From: an uncultured Ruminiclostridium sp.
Lineage (GTDB): Bacteria; Bacillota; Clostridia; Oscillospirales; Ruminococcaceae
DNA length: 64,000 nucleotides
Direction: 5' to 3'
Assembly: GCA_949878745.1 (NCBI GenBank)
Contig: CATLBH010000001.1
Location: 1 to 64,000 of the forward strand
The notes under the pieces: model-generated
Seen by the model: the letters and a program-made list of their open reading frames with translations, nothing else
Database searches by the model: none
What the model was told of the DNA's origin: nothing
Translations under genes and position numbers: made by a program
Shown: positions 1-9,280 of the stretch, in pieces
Layout of the letters: the number at the start of each line of letters is the position of its first letter
How positions within the stretch are numbered: position 1 is the first letter of the stretch

Positions 1-480
1 CATTCTTCCTCAACATTATGCCCGAGAGGTGCAAGCGTTTCCTCGCTTATCAGATATCCGCAGACGGTACAGCGGTATTCCTTTTTGCCCTCCGAGTCAT
101 AATCCGGTTCAAGCGTTACCTTTCCGCTGTCGGAAATATGCTCGCCGATATTATGTTTTTCGCCGCACCCGCAGTTATGCCAGTGTCCCGATATGTCGCT
201 TTGCCATTCTTCCTCAACATTATGCCCGAAAGGTGCAAGCGTTTCCTCGCTTATAAGATATCCGCAGACGGTACAGCGGTATTCCTTTTTGCCCTCCGAA
301 TCATAATCGGGAGCAAGCGTTACCTTTCCGCCGTCGGAATTATGCTCGCCGAAATTATGCCTCTCGCCGCACTCGCAGTTATGCCAGTGTCCCGAAGCTT
401 CGCTCTGCCATTCATCTTCAATATTATGCACAAGAGGAGCAAGTGTTTCTTCTCTTAACAGATATCCGCAGAGGGTACAG
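1..480 (-). repeat. Intragenic tandem repeat, 204-bp (68-aa) period, at least 2 full copies plus partial
   Basis: cattcttcctcaacattatgcccga at 1 and 205, diverged copy at 409; encodes WQS..SGHWHNC.CGE.HN.GEH.SD.GKVTLxPDYDSEGKKEYRCTVCGYLISEETLAP.GHNVEEE. Confidence 0.9.
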
Positions 481-2429
481 CGATATTCCTTTTTTCCTTC
501 CGAGTTATAATCCGGAGCAAGCGTTTCGGTTCCGTTATCGGAAGTATGAAGAATTCCCATGACCAATCCGCATTTGCATTTTTGATAATGATATTCTTGA
601 TAGTTATAGTCGGGATTATCGGTAATAAAATCACCCTCGGCTGAATGATCCTCATAGCTGTCGCTTCTGATATCGTCACATGCGGTGCATTTCAAATAAT
701 GCTGCAAACCGTCCGGTTCAGAAGCATAATCATAATTGTGCGGCAAAAGTTCCGTACCGGAATACAGCTTTGTACCGGCCGGAAAAAATTCCAGCCCCAT
801 TTTATCCTTAACGTCTTGATCGGTCAGCCCTTCGGGAAAAACGATTTTTTCCAGATTTGAAGGAAAGGTTCCCCGCGACAGAACAACACGACCGTCGCTG
901 AAGCCGTCAAAGCATACTTCCTTAAGTCCCGCCATATCTTCAAACACACCGTAAATCTCTTTAACGGTATTCGGTATTGTAACTTTTTCGATTGTGCCGT
1001 TGTCTGTAAAGCCGTAAATTGATATGACATCTTCACCCTCTATCGTTTTGGGAATTACAACCTCGCTCCTGTCGTTAATATAACATTTTGTTATCTGTAT
1101 TCCGCCGTTTTCAAGATTTTTATATTCAAAATCACTCTTTTGACCGCAAATAACGCATTCACCCAGACTGTCCCTTTTGTGAGTGTGCCCGCTTTCCGAT
1201 ACCTTATCCCTGACGCTTTCTTCAACAAAAACAACGGGAATTTTTCCGTTTACCGTATCGTGTATCTCAACATCGTTTTTTCCGCTGCCGAGAGTGATGT
1301 CCGTAATCGTCATTTCACCGTTTTCTATTTTATATGGAAGCAGCGTTGCGGTATCCGGGATGCTTGCGTTGGTAATATCCAAATTATTGGGATAGAAAAC
1401 GGTTTCGAGAGAATTACAGCCTCCAAACGGATCCATTTCGACGGAAGTAACATTTTGAGGTATAACTATCGACGCAAGACTTGAGCATTGACGAAAACAC
1501 CATTGCTTTATTACGGTCACGTTGTCCGGAATGATTATTTCTTCTAAAGACGAACAACCGTAAAACGCTCCGGTGTCTATTTTGTAAATACTTTCGGGCA
1601 AATTGATTTTTTTCAGCCGGTTGCAGTAGTTAAATGCATAACTGTTTATAATGCCGACTTCTCCCTCTATATTGACTGTTTCCAATGCATCGCAATAGTA
1701 AAACATACTGGGAGTTATTCTATCGTTATATAATGTTACTTCTTTTAAACCCTTGCATTTATAAAATATAGAACCGTGAAGGTTTGGAGCTTCATACTGC
1801 AATTTTACACCGGCGGGAACGATCATTTTTGTCAAACCGTTGCATTCCGTAAAAGCGTACTTATCTATTGTAACAACGCTGTCGGGAATAATAATATCCG
1901 TTAAACCGCCGCATTTTTCAAACGCCCATCCTCCAATATAGGTCAAATTGTCCGGAAGCGTTATTGAATTTAATTTTTCGCAATTCGCAAACGCCCGATA
2001 ATTTATAGCCGTTACGCTTTCCGGTATCTCCACCCTCTCCAGATTTTTGCAGGTGTGAAAAACGCTGTTTCCGATATTTGTTACTCCGTTTTCAATAATA
2101 ACGCTTTTGATTTCCTCGCTGCAATGAAAAGGAGAGTCAACATCGTCTGCCCAACCGTCGGATTTGTAATTATACATTTCTCCTGTTCCGCTTATAGTGA
2201 GAGTCCCCTCATCATTAAGCGTATAGGTTATGTTTTCTCCGATTTTGTTGTCGTAGGTTACGGAAGTTGTGATTATTCCGTTGCCGCCGTCCGCAGCGCT
2301 GTTACCGCTAAGAACGCTTTTACGGTTTATAACGTTTTCCGTATCTTTCGCGTGCTCCGCGAACCCTGTCGAACTGCTCAAAAACGCGGCGGCGCATATC
2401 GCCGCCAATATCCTGCCTGTTGTTTTCAT
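1..2429 (-). CDS. BspA-like leucine-rich-repeat (LRR_5) secreted/surface protein, C-terminus truncated by window edge
   Basis: Manual minus-strand translation from ATG at 2429 (GAGG 10 nt upstream): MKTTGRILAAICAAAFLSSSTGFAEH..., then LRR_5 repeats (SVTAINYRAFANCEKLNSITLPDNLTYIGGWAFEKCGGLTDIIIPDSV), then Cys/His-rich tandem repeats; no stop seen down to position 1. Not in ORF track because it runs off the window. Confidence 0.88.
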   Translation of the reverse strand, partial: MKTTGRILAAICAAAFLSSSTGFAEHAKDTENVINRKSVLSGNSAADGGNGIITTSVTYDNKIGENITYTLNDEGTLTISGTGEMYNYKSDGWADDVDSPFHCSEEIKSVIIENGVTNIGNSVFHTCKNLERVEIPESVTAINYRAFANCEKLNSITLPDNLTYIGGWAFEKCGGLTDIIIPDSVVTIDKYAFTECNGLTKMIVPAGVKLQYEAPNLHGSIFYKCKGLKEVTLYNDRITPSMFYYCDALETVNIEGEVGIINSYAFNYCNRLKKINLPESIYKIDTGAFYGCSSLEEIIIPDNVTVIKQWCFRQCSSLASIVIPQNVTSVEMDPFGGCNSLETVFYPNNLDITNASIPDTATLLPYKIENGEMTITDITLGSGKNDVEIHDTVNGKIPVVFVEESVRDKVSESGHTHKRDSLGECVICGQKSDFEYKNLENGGIQITKCYINDRSEVVIPKTIEGEDVISIYGFTDNGTIEKVTIPNTVKEIYGVFEDMAGLKEVCFDGFSDGRVVLSRGTFPSNLEKIVFPEGLTDQDVKDKMGLEFFPAGTKLYSGTELLPHNYDYASEPDGLQHYLKCTACDDIRSDSYEDHSAEGDFITDNPDYNYQEYHYQKCKCGLVMGILHTSDNGTETLAPDYNSEGKKEYRCTLCGYLLREETLAPLVHNIEDEWQSEASGHWHNCECGERHNFGEHNSDGGKVTLAPDYDSEGKKEYRCTVCGYLISEETLAPFGHNVEEEWQSDISGHWHNCGCGEKHNIGEHISDSGKVTLEPDYDSEGKKEYRCTVCGYLISEETLAPLGHNVEEE

Positions 2430-2642
2430 ATTCTGCATACCTCATCTTCTTTGAAATCGTGCAAATTTTAATAACTTCTTTTATGTTACGTCAGTTCAAA
2501 AAACAAATCAAGTATTTTGGCAGGAACGTCAAATTTCAGGCAAGAACGTCAAACCGACAAATGTACTTACAAACTGTATTTCGTGACATGAGGACAAGGC
2601 AGCATTTCGCAGTCTTGCAGCTTGCATAATATGCAAGTCAAG

Positions 2643-2701
2643 AAATTACACTCGAAGCACTATTTTCAAATTATCCAATCTTTTTAATTTGAAAATATTG
2701 T
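2643..2701. repeat. TTATACTAAT-family hairpin element, partial/divergent member
   Basis: aattacactcgaagcactattttcaaattatccaatctttttaatttgaaaata matches the 3' half of elements at 9127, 30245 and 41908. Confidence 0.75.
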
Positions 2702-3862
2702 TCCCCCTATACACCGTTTAACCCACTCTTTCCACCTCGGATCCTCTTTAATAGTCCTCTCCGCCTCCGAATAATCCGGAGCGCGCCAGAATGGCCAATC
2801 CTCGGGCAGGGAGGAGGAAATATCAACATATTCCCCCCTCTTGACTTTCACAAGCGAAACCAGAACGCCCGTAAACATATGCTCGTTTCCGTCAAGAAAG
2901 TTTTCAAGCTTTTTCGCGTGTTCGAGCGCCTCGTCCAGAGATAAAAACGCTTCGTCACAATCCCCCTTTTCCCACTGTACCCTTGATAAAAAGAGATAAA
3001 GCTTAATAATTTCGCCGTGATATTCTCCGAAGTTTCCGTCCTCGCAAACAAGATAAAACAGCGAAATAAGCCCTTGAATTTTTTCGGCGGTCATTCCGCT
3101 CTCATAAACATGAATATCCGTTATCAGCCCTTGAATAAGCAGCCTTGAAAATTCCGAAGCCAGCTTCAGAAGGGCTTTTCCTGTATATTCGGCTCTCGGC
3201 TTTCCGTCCGCGGATACGGATAAGAGTATTTCGCGGGAATTTGAAATATCGGGCATATTTCCCGCAAAATACAGCGCCTTGTCCCGTTCCCCAAGATTGC
3301 CGTACAGCAAAACGAGAAGCCGCGCCGCTCTTATATAAATCTCACCGTCGCCCGCCGTCTTGACAAGCTTTTCGCATATCCTTACCGCTTCGGACCAATA
3401 AGCGTTTTCCGCGTGCTTATCGTAATTATGCCTTTGATATCCCTCGGAGTCATAGTACCAATATTCGCCGCACCTTCGCCATCCCGCCTCGGAAAGAGCT
3501 TCGGCAAGCGTAATCAAAAGCTTTTCGTTCCGCGGAAATTCCGCAGCGCCCCGCCGAAGCAGTGACAAGCATTCGTCAACCCACTCGTCGTCGCTTCTGG
3601 CGTAAATGTTAAATTCGGCCGCTTTTCCGATAATTTCGTCCGCTTTTTTGCCGTGCTCGCTCTCGTAACCGAACAGCTCGTCTATTGTAACTCCGAAATA
3701 GTTGGCGATTGAAGGTATAAGCTCCATATCGGGATAGGCGGCGTTTAATTCCCAACGTGAAACCGCCTGTCCCGTTACTCCTATGGCGTTCGCCAAATCT
3801 AATTGAGTATTTCCCGCCTTTTGGCGCAAAAATTTTATTTTTTCACCAAGCTGAAGTGTCAT
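2684..3862 (-). CDS. XRE-family HTH transcriptional regulator with C-terminal helical (TPR-like) region
   Basis: N-terminal HTH_3 LGEKIKFLRQKAGNTQLDLANAIGVTGQAVSRWELNAAYPDMELIPSIANYFGVTIDELFG. Confidence 0.85.
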   Translation of the reverse strand: MTLQLGEKIKFLRQKAGNTQLDLANAIGVTGQAVSRWELNAAYPDMELIPSIANYFGVTIDELFGYESEHGKKADEIIGKAAEFNIYARSDDEWVDECLSLLRRGAAEFPRNEKLLITLAEALSEAGWRRCGEYWYYDSEGYQRHNYDKHAENAYWSEAVRICEKLVKTAGDGEIYIRAARLLVLLYGNLGERDKALYFAGNMPDISNSREILLSVSADGKPRAEYTGKALLKLASEFSRLLIQGLITDIHVYESGMTAEKIQGLISLFYLVCEDGNFGEYHGEIIKLYLFLSRVQWEKGDCDEAFLSLDEALEHAKKLENFLDGNEHMFTGVLVSLVKVKRGEYVDISSSLPEDWPFWRAPDYSEAERTIKEDPRWKEWVKRCIGGTIFSN

Positions 3863-4068
3863 TGTTCTGCCTTTCTCTATACGTATAAAATATTATTCAC
3901 CGGTGTAAATAAAGTATAGCACTGCTTTGCCGAAAAGTAAATGGCAAATTTGTTGTATAAAATTCAATCCTTGATTGATAAAACATCGGTTACTGCTCCC
4001 GAAATTAAATTTTTATCCTTTTTTAAATTACAGCTTCGCCCATTCGCCGAAATACTTCATATAAACCC

Positions 4069-4097
4069 TTGAATTTTTTTCCTTTATATAGTATAAT
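4069..4097 (+). promoter_or_regulatory. Candidate sigma-A promoter upstream of tadA
   Basis: TTGAAT - 17 nt - TATAAT. Confidence 0.5.
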
Positions 4098-4132
4098 CAA
4101 TAGGTTAGGTGGAATTTAATTGGGGGAGCAAT

Positions 4133-4585
4133 ATGTTATTTGATGAAGAAATGATGCTTAAAGCCTTGGAATTGGCCAAAAAGGCTTATACAATCGGTGA
4201 ATGTCCCGTGGGGGCAATTGTCGTAAACAAAGAGGGAGAAATAATCGGACAAGGCTATAACCGCCGCGAGACCGACAATTCCCCAACCGCTCACGCGGAA
4301 ATTATCGCTATCGAGGAAGCCGCAAGAACGCTGAAAAGCTGGCGGCTTTCGGATTGTACCCTTTATGTCACCTTGGAGCCCTGCCCCATGTGCGCGGGGG
4401 CGATTATAAATTCACGACTGAAACGGGTGGTTTACGGCGCTTTCGACGAAAAGGGAGGAGCCTGCGCTTCCTTGATCAACCTTTTCGAGCTGCCCTTCAA
4501 CCACAAGCCCTTTGTGAGAAGCCGTATACTTGAAAAAGAGTGCGGAGAAATACTTACGGAATTTTTTAAGAATAAGCGAAAATAA
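4133..4585 (+). CDS. tadA: tRNA-specific adenosine deaminase (nucleoside deaminase)
   Basis: HAEIIAIEEAA and PCPMCAGAI zinc/catalytic motifs; ORF track starts at GTG 4109, but ATG 4133 follows GGGGGAG RBS. Confidence 0.9.
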   Translation: MLFDEEMMLKALELAKKAYTIGECPVGAIVVNKEGEIIGQGYNRRETDNSPTAHAEIIAIEEAARTLKSWRLSDCTLYVTLEPCPMCAGAIINSRLKRVVYGAFDEKGGACASLINLFELPFNHKPFVRSRILEKECGEILTEFFKNKRK

Positions 4586-4630
4586 TTCTTTGTTTTTCGG
4601 AAAAGATAATATTTGAGGAGTAAGTAAAAG

Positions 4631-5116
4631 ATGAATATTATATTCAGGAAAATAACCAACGCCAATCTGGCCGCCGTCTGCGCTCTGGAAGTTTTTGAGC
4701 ACCAGAAAAGCTTTGTGGCCCCCAATGTCTTAAGTTTAGCGGAGGCCTTTGCCTCAAGAAACGAAAATATATTCGCCATGCCCTTCGGCGTATATGACGA
4801 AGACACTTTAATAGGCTTTATTATGTTCGGATACGATACTTTGGACGAGCCGAACGAGCCCGAAATCGCGAAGGGGAACTATCTTATATGGCGGCTTATG
4901 ATAGACAAGAAATTTCAGGGCAAAGGCTATGCCGAGCCCATATTGAAAAAAGCGAAGGAATATATCGAAACCTTTCCGGCGGGCAGGGCCGATTACATAT
5001 GGCTTTCATATGAAAAAGAAAACGCGAGGGCGCGGGAAGTGTATTCCGAATTCGGATTCACGGAAAACGGCGAAACCTGCGGAGACGAAATAGTTTCAAT
5101 ATACCGTTTAAAATAG
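4631..5116 (+). CDS. GNAT-family N-acetyltransferase (spermidine/diamine acetyltransferase-like)
   Basis: YLIWRLMIDKKFQGKGYAEPILKKA and C-terminal AREVYSEFGFTENGE. Confidence 0.85.
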   Translation: MNIIFRKITNANLAAVCALEVFEHQKSFVAPNVLSLAEAFASRNENIFAMPFGVYDEDTLIGFIMFGYDTLDEPNEPEIAKGNYLIWRLMIDKKFQGKGYAEPILKKAKEYIETFPAGRADYIWLSYEKENARAREVYSEFGFTENGETCGDEIVSIYRLK

Positions 5117-5127
5117 GAGTGACAAGT

Positions 5128-6102
5128 ATGTGTACGGCAGCGGCCTATAAAACAAAGGATTTTTATTTCGGAAGAACCTTGGACAACGATTTTTCCTACG
5201 GAGACGAGATAGTAATTACTCCGCGGAATTTTCCCCTTAACTTTACCGAAAAGGGTACGATAAACTCACATTTCGCCATGATCGGTATGGCTCATGTGGA
5301 GGACGGCTGTCCGCTGTACTATGAAGCGGTGAACGAAAAGGGGCTTTGTATGGCGGGGCTTAATTTTGTGGGAAACGCGGTTTATTTTAAAAGCGCAGAG
5401 GGAAAGGACAATATCGCTCATTTCGAGTTTATACCGTGGCTCCTGTGCCAATGCTCCAATTTGGAGGAAGCCAAGGCAATGCTCCAAAAAATAAATATAA
5501 CCGACGCGCGCTTCTGCGACAGGCTTCCGGCGGCGCGGCTCCACTGGATAATCGCCGACAAAAGCGGCGCGCTGACCGTGGAATCCGCTTCGGAAGGTCT
5601 GAAAGTATACGATAATCCAGTAGGGGTTCTTACCAACAATCCTTCCTTTGACAAACAGCTTTTTAATCTTAACAATTATATGGGGCTTTCCGCGAAAGAG
5701 CCCGAAAACACATTTGCCCGCGGAATGAAATTGGACAGATACAGCCGAGGTATGGGTTCCATAGGGCTTCCGGGCGACCTGTCCTCACAGTCAAGGTTTG
5801 TCAGGGCGGCGTTTGTGAAAATGAATTCCGTTTCGGGAACAAGCGAAAAAGAAAACGTAAGCCAGTTTTTCCATATCTTAGGCTCGGTGGAACAACAAAG
5901 AGGCTGCTGTATCCCCGAAGAGGGAAAATACGAGATCACGATTTACACCTGCTGCTGCAACGCGGACAAGGGTATTTATTACTATACCACATATAACAAT
6001 CACCGAATCACGGCGGTGGATATGCAAAGGGAAAATTTAGACGGTACGGAGATTATAAGATACGCTCCCGTCTCCGAAGAACAAATCGCCATGCAAAATT
6101 AG
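5128..6102 (+). CDS. Choloylglycine hydrolase family (bile salt hydrolase/penicillin V acylase-like, Ntn hydrolase)
   Basis: MCTAAAYKTKDFYFGRTLDNDFSYGDEIVITPRN with N-terminal Cys2 if started at ATG 5128; VLTNNPSFDKQLFNLNNYMGLS; SRFVRAAF. Confidence 0.9.
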   Translation: MCTAAAYKTKDFYFGRTLDNDFSYGDEIVITPRNFPLNFTEKGTINSHFAMIGMAHVEDGCPLYYEAVNEKGLCMAGLNFVGNAVYFKSAEGKDNIAHFEFIPWLLCQCSNLEEAKAMLQKINITDARFCDRLPAARLHWIIADKSGALTVESASEGLKVYDNPVGVLTNNPSFDKQLFNLNNYMGLSAKEPENTFARGMKLDRYSRGMGSIGLPGDLSSQSRFVRAAFVKMNSVSGTSEKENVSQFFHILGSVEQQRGCCIPEEGKYEITIYTCCCNADKGIYYYTTYNNHRITAVDMQRENLDGTEIIRYAPVSEEQIAMQN

Positions 6103-6141
6103 AACGTGTTCTTAGGTTATGAAAGGCGGTGATGTAAAAAA

Positions 6142-7572
6142 TTGAACAGATATAAAAAGCTTGCGTCAAATACTGTGGTGCTGGCTTTGGGACAGTTCGG
6201 CTCAAAGCTGCTGGTAGTGCTTTTGATGCGCTTTTATCAAAATATGCTCGGCGAAGAGGGTTACGGCGAGATAGGAACCATTATCGACACCGCGACCCTT
6301 TTAATGGCCTTCGCCACGCTTTCCATAGGCGAATCCATAATACGCTTCGGCCTTGACAAGGCGTATAACAATTCTCAGGTTTTTTCCATCGGACTGAAAG
6401 TGACCCTCATCGGAACCGCAATCGGCTTCCTTATAGTTCCCGCCCTGGATCTCGCGGCGGGGCTTATGCCCGATAATAAGGTTCTGGATCTGCTAAACCG
6501 CTATTCCTGGATCACCGCTGTATATGTGTTCACCGGCGGCGTTAAAAGCAGCTGCGCCCTCTTCGTCCGCTCCAACGGCAATGTCAGGCTTTACGCGGTG
6601 GATGGGATTTTCACCACGATTATGAATATTCTCTTTAATCTGCTGTTTCTTCTGGCGTTCAGATGGGGGAATATGGGCTATCTGCTGTCGGTCGTCTGCG
6701 CCGACGTCTGTTCCGTTTTTTTTCTTACATATATGGGAAGGCTCAAAAAATATTTCGCTCTTATAGGTACCGACCGAAGAGTGCTGAAAGCCATGATAAG
6801 CTTCGCCATTCCTATGATACCCACCACCGTTATGTGGTGGATAATCAACGTTTCCGACACCTTTTTCGTCTCGGAAATGCTGGGCTTCGCCCAAAGCGGG
6901 CTTTATAAGGCGGCTTATCGGCTCCCCAATATGATAGCCCTTCTTTCGGGGATATTTTCACAGGCGTGGAATATGTCCGCCATAAGCGAAAAAAATTCCC
7001 GCACCATCGCGAAATTTTATTCCGACGTTTTCAGCGCCTTTCAATCGATTGTCTTTGTGGTGGGGTCGGGTATGCTGTTGGTTATACGCCCCTTTGTCTC
7101 GGTTTTCTGCGCCAAAGAGTTTCGCACGGCTTATATCTATACGCCTTTTCTTGTTCTGGCGGTGGTTTACAGCTGCTTCGCCACTTTTATGGGGAGCATT
7201 TACGTGGCTTCAAAACAGTCCAAGCGCTCTCTCTTGACCACCTCGGTGGGAGCGGCCGTCAATATTCTGCTCAACGCTTCCTTTATCCCCGTTTTGGGCA
7301 ATCACGGGGCGGCTTTGGCCACCTTCGCGAGCTTCATCGCGGTGTTTATTATCCGCGCCTTTGACACAAGACAGACGGTGTATATGAATCTCAGACTGAG
7401 AAAGCTCTGCACCAATACGGTTTGTCTTATCACAATGGGAATGGTGATAATTTTCGTAAAGAACGACGTCGTCTTTTATTCGGTTCTGACAGTGGTGTTC
7501 CTGCTTATGCTGCTGCTGAATTTTAGGGCCTGCGTTAAAATCATCAAACAGATAATCGGAAAGAAAAAATAA
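6142..7572 (+). CDS. Polysaccharide biosynthesis/MOP-superfamily flippase (Wzx/MATE-like)
   Basis: Many TM segments; YKKLASNTVVLALGQFGSKLLVVLLMRFYQNMLGEEGYGEIGTI. Confidence 0.85.
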   Translation: MNRYKKLASNTVVLALGQFGSKLLVVLLMRFYQNMLGEEGYGEIGTIIDTATLLMAFATLSIGESIIRFGLDKAYNNSQVFSIGLKVTLIGTAIGFLIVPALDLAAGLMPDNKVLDLLNRYSWITAVYVFTGGVKSSCALFVRSNGNVRLYAVDGIFTTIMNILFNLLFLLAFRWGNMGYLLSVVCADVCSVFFLTYMGRLKKYFALIGTDRRVLKAMISFAIPMIPTTVMWWIINVSDTFFVSEMLGFAQSGLYKAAYRLPNMIALLSGIFSQAWNMSAISEKNSRTIAKFYSDVFSAFQSIVFVVGSGMLLVIRPFVSVFCAKEFRTAYIYTPFLVLAVVYSCFATFMGSIYVASKQSKRSLLTTSVGAAVNILLNASFIPVLGNHGAALATFASFIAVFIIRAFDTRQTVYMNLRLRKLCTNTVCLITMGMVIIFVKNDVVFYSVLTVVFLLMLLLNFRACVKIIKQIIGKKK

Positions 7573-7596
7573 ATGACCGCCCAAAGCAGTCATTTT
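7570..7596. terminator. Hairpin between convergent genes, candidate terminator
   Basis: aaatgac...gtcattt inverted repeat followed by T-rich sequence. Confidence 0.5.
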
Positions 7597-7633
7597 CGGT
7601 TTCTTAACCTTTTTTAACTTTTATTTATAAAAA

Positions 7634-8302
7634 TCAAAGCTTTTCCATCTGTTTTTCACAGTGCATAACCATATTTAACAGCACCGAAGCGCTTTTGCCG
7701 TACTGTCCCTCCAGCTCCGACCTCTTTATAACGGGGGATTCCGCTTCGTGAGCGGCGACGGACAGCTCCGCCTTCGCCGCCGCCACCGATTCGGCGGCGG
7801 TGACAAGCTGACCCACCCCCTCCTCGGGCGTCTTGAACATATTCATATCATTGGCGGGATTGCTTTTATATATAAGCCTGAAAGCGCGGTAAACGGCGCA
7901 GGAGAAAATATCGTATATCCTGTCGGTCAGCTGTGGGTTCTTCGTTTTTCCCAAAAGGGAGTATATCACGTCAACGCTGTTGTTTACCAGCTTTTTCGCG
8001 AAAACGGCGGAAAGCTCGTCGGCGGAAAGATTCCTCGCCTTTTCGGGAGCCTCCGCGTCCTCTATCGTGTCGTGGGTTATTACCGCCCCGTTGGCTACGG
8101 GCGAGCGGCCGAGAAGATAGTCCGTGGAAACATTGTAATAATTTGCGGCCCTTACGAGAAATTCCAGTCCGCACTCTCTCTTGCCCTTTTCGTAATGGGA
8201 CAAAAGCGCCTGAGCCACTCCAAGATCCTCGGCGGCCTGTTTCTGGCTTAAGCCCTTCTCCTTGCGCAGCAATGTTAGAATTCTGGGGAAATCGTTTGAC
8301 AT
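7634..8302 (-). CDS. XRE-family HTH transcriptional regulator
   Basis: MSNDFPRILTLLRKEKGLSQKQAAEDLGVAQALLSHYEKGKRECGLEFLVRAANYYNVSTDYLLGRS; internal ATG at 8302 preferred over ORF-track start. Confidence 0.85.
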   Translation of the reverse strand: MSNDFPRILTLLRKEKGLSQKQAAEDLGVAQALLSHYEKGKRECGLEFLVRAANYYNVSTDYLLGRSPVANGAVITHDTIEDAEAPEKARNLSADELSAVFAKKLVNNSVDVIYSLLGKTKNPQLTDRIYDIFSCAVYRAFRLIYKSNPANDMNMFKTPEEGVGQLVTAAESVAAAKAELSVAAHEAESPVIKRSELEGQYGKSASVLLNMVMHCEKQMEKL

Positions 8303-8517
8303 AATTTTTTCTGACAACCTTTTTATATAAATTTGTTTTCGGATATAAGCTTCGATTCCGCTTAAGAACGGAAAAATGTTAAAAAAAAATAAAATTTGTC
8401 GCTTATAGCCGCAGAGTATATTATAGGACATATATACCTGAATGTAAATCGGCAAAGAATACAAAAAAAATAAATTTTATTGGTGAGAATTTTTCATAAT
8501 GAAGGGATTTAACAAAA

Positions 8518-9126
8518 ATGCAGAATTACACGATTTTTTTGATCCGCCACGGTATCACCGAGGGCAATTTAGAGGGAAAATATATCGGCTTCACCGATCT
8601 CTCCCTTTGCGACGAGGGCTATTCCGCCATAAGCCGCATGAAACAGGACGATATTTACCCCGACGTTCAAAAGGTGTATTCAAGCCCTTTAAAGCGCTGT
8701 CTCGAAACGGCGGAAATAATTTACCCCAACCGATATATAAAAGAAATCGAAAACCTTTGCGAATGCGATTTCGGCGAGTTTGAGGGTAAGACTCCGGAGG
8801 AATTGCAGGATCTGCCCGAATACACCGAATGGCTGAAGGGCGGCTATGAGGCCTGCGCTCCCGGAGGGGAAAGCTTCGGTGATTTTACCCTGAGATGTAT
8901 AGACGGCCTGGAGGAAGTGTTTAAGGATATGATGAAGGAGCATATTTCACGGGCGGCAATAATAACCCACGGGGGGGTTATTATGAACCTGCTTTCCGGC
9001 TACGGGCTCCCCAAGGGGCGCCCCGCGGATTTTGCCCTGAATCAGGGGGAAGGATACGCGATAAATCTTTCAACTTTTTTGTGGCAAAAGGGGCCGGTGT
9101 TTGAGATAATCGGGAAGATTTTTTAA
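8518..9126 (+). CDS. Histidine phosphatase family protein (phosphoglycerate mutase-like)
   Basis: FLIRHGITEGNLEGKYIG (RHG motif) and ITHGGVI. Confidence 0.88.
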   Translation: MQNYTIFLIRHGITEGNLEGKYIGFTDLSLCDEGYSAISRMKQDDIYPDVQKVYSSPLKRCLETAEIIYPNRYIKEIENLCECDFGEFEGKTPEELQDLPEYTEWLKGGYEACAPGGESFGDFTLRCIDGLEEVFKDMMKEHISRAAIITHGGVIMNLLSGYGLPKGRPADFALNQGEGYAINLSTFLWQKGPVFEIIGKIF

Positions 9127-9244
9127 TTATACTAATTTCATCTTAAAAAGGTTCTAACCTTTTTAAGATGAAATTACAGCCAAAACACTATTTTCAAATT
9201 ATCCACTAAATTTTGCAATCTTTTTAATTTGAAAATAGTATTAA
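9127..9244. repeat. TTATACTAAT-family two-hairpin element
   Basis: ttatactAATTTCATCTTAAAAAGG ttctaa CCTTTTTAAGATGAAATT acagccaaaacact ATTTTCAAATTA...TAATTTGAAAAT agtattaa. Confidence 0.92.
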
Positions 9245-9280
9245 CCCTCCGTATTAAAATAAAAAAGGAGACTTCCTTTG

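Noticed and set aside
18-458. Plus-strand ORF 18..458 (146 aa) at the window start
   Set aside because: Antisense reading of the repeat region of the BspA-like gene.
1-480. Possible CRISPR-like or VNTR array from the 204-bp repeats
   Set aside because: Repeats are coding, in frame, contiguous and without spacers; they belong to the BspA-like protein.
4412-4806. Minus-strand ORFs overlapping tadA/GNAT
   Set aside because: Antisense to clearly conserved genes with no independent support.
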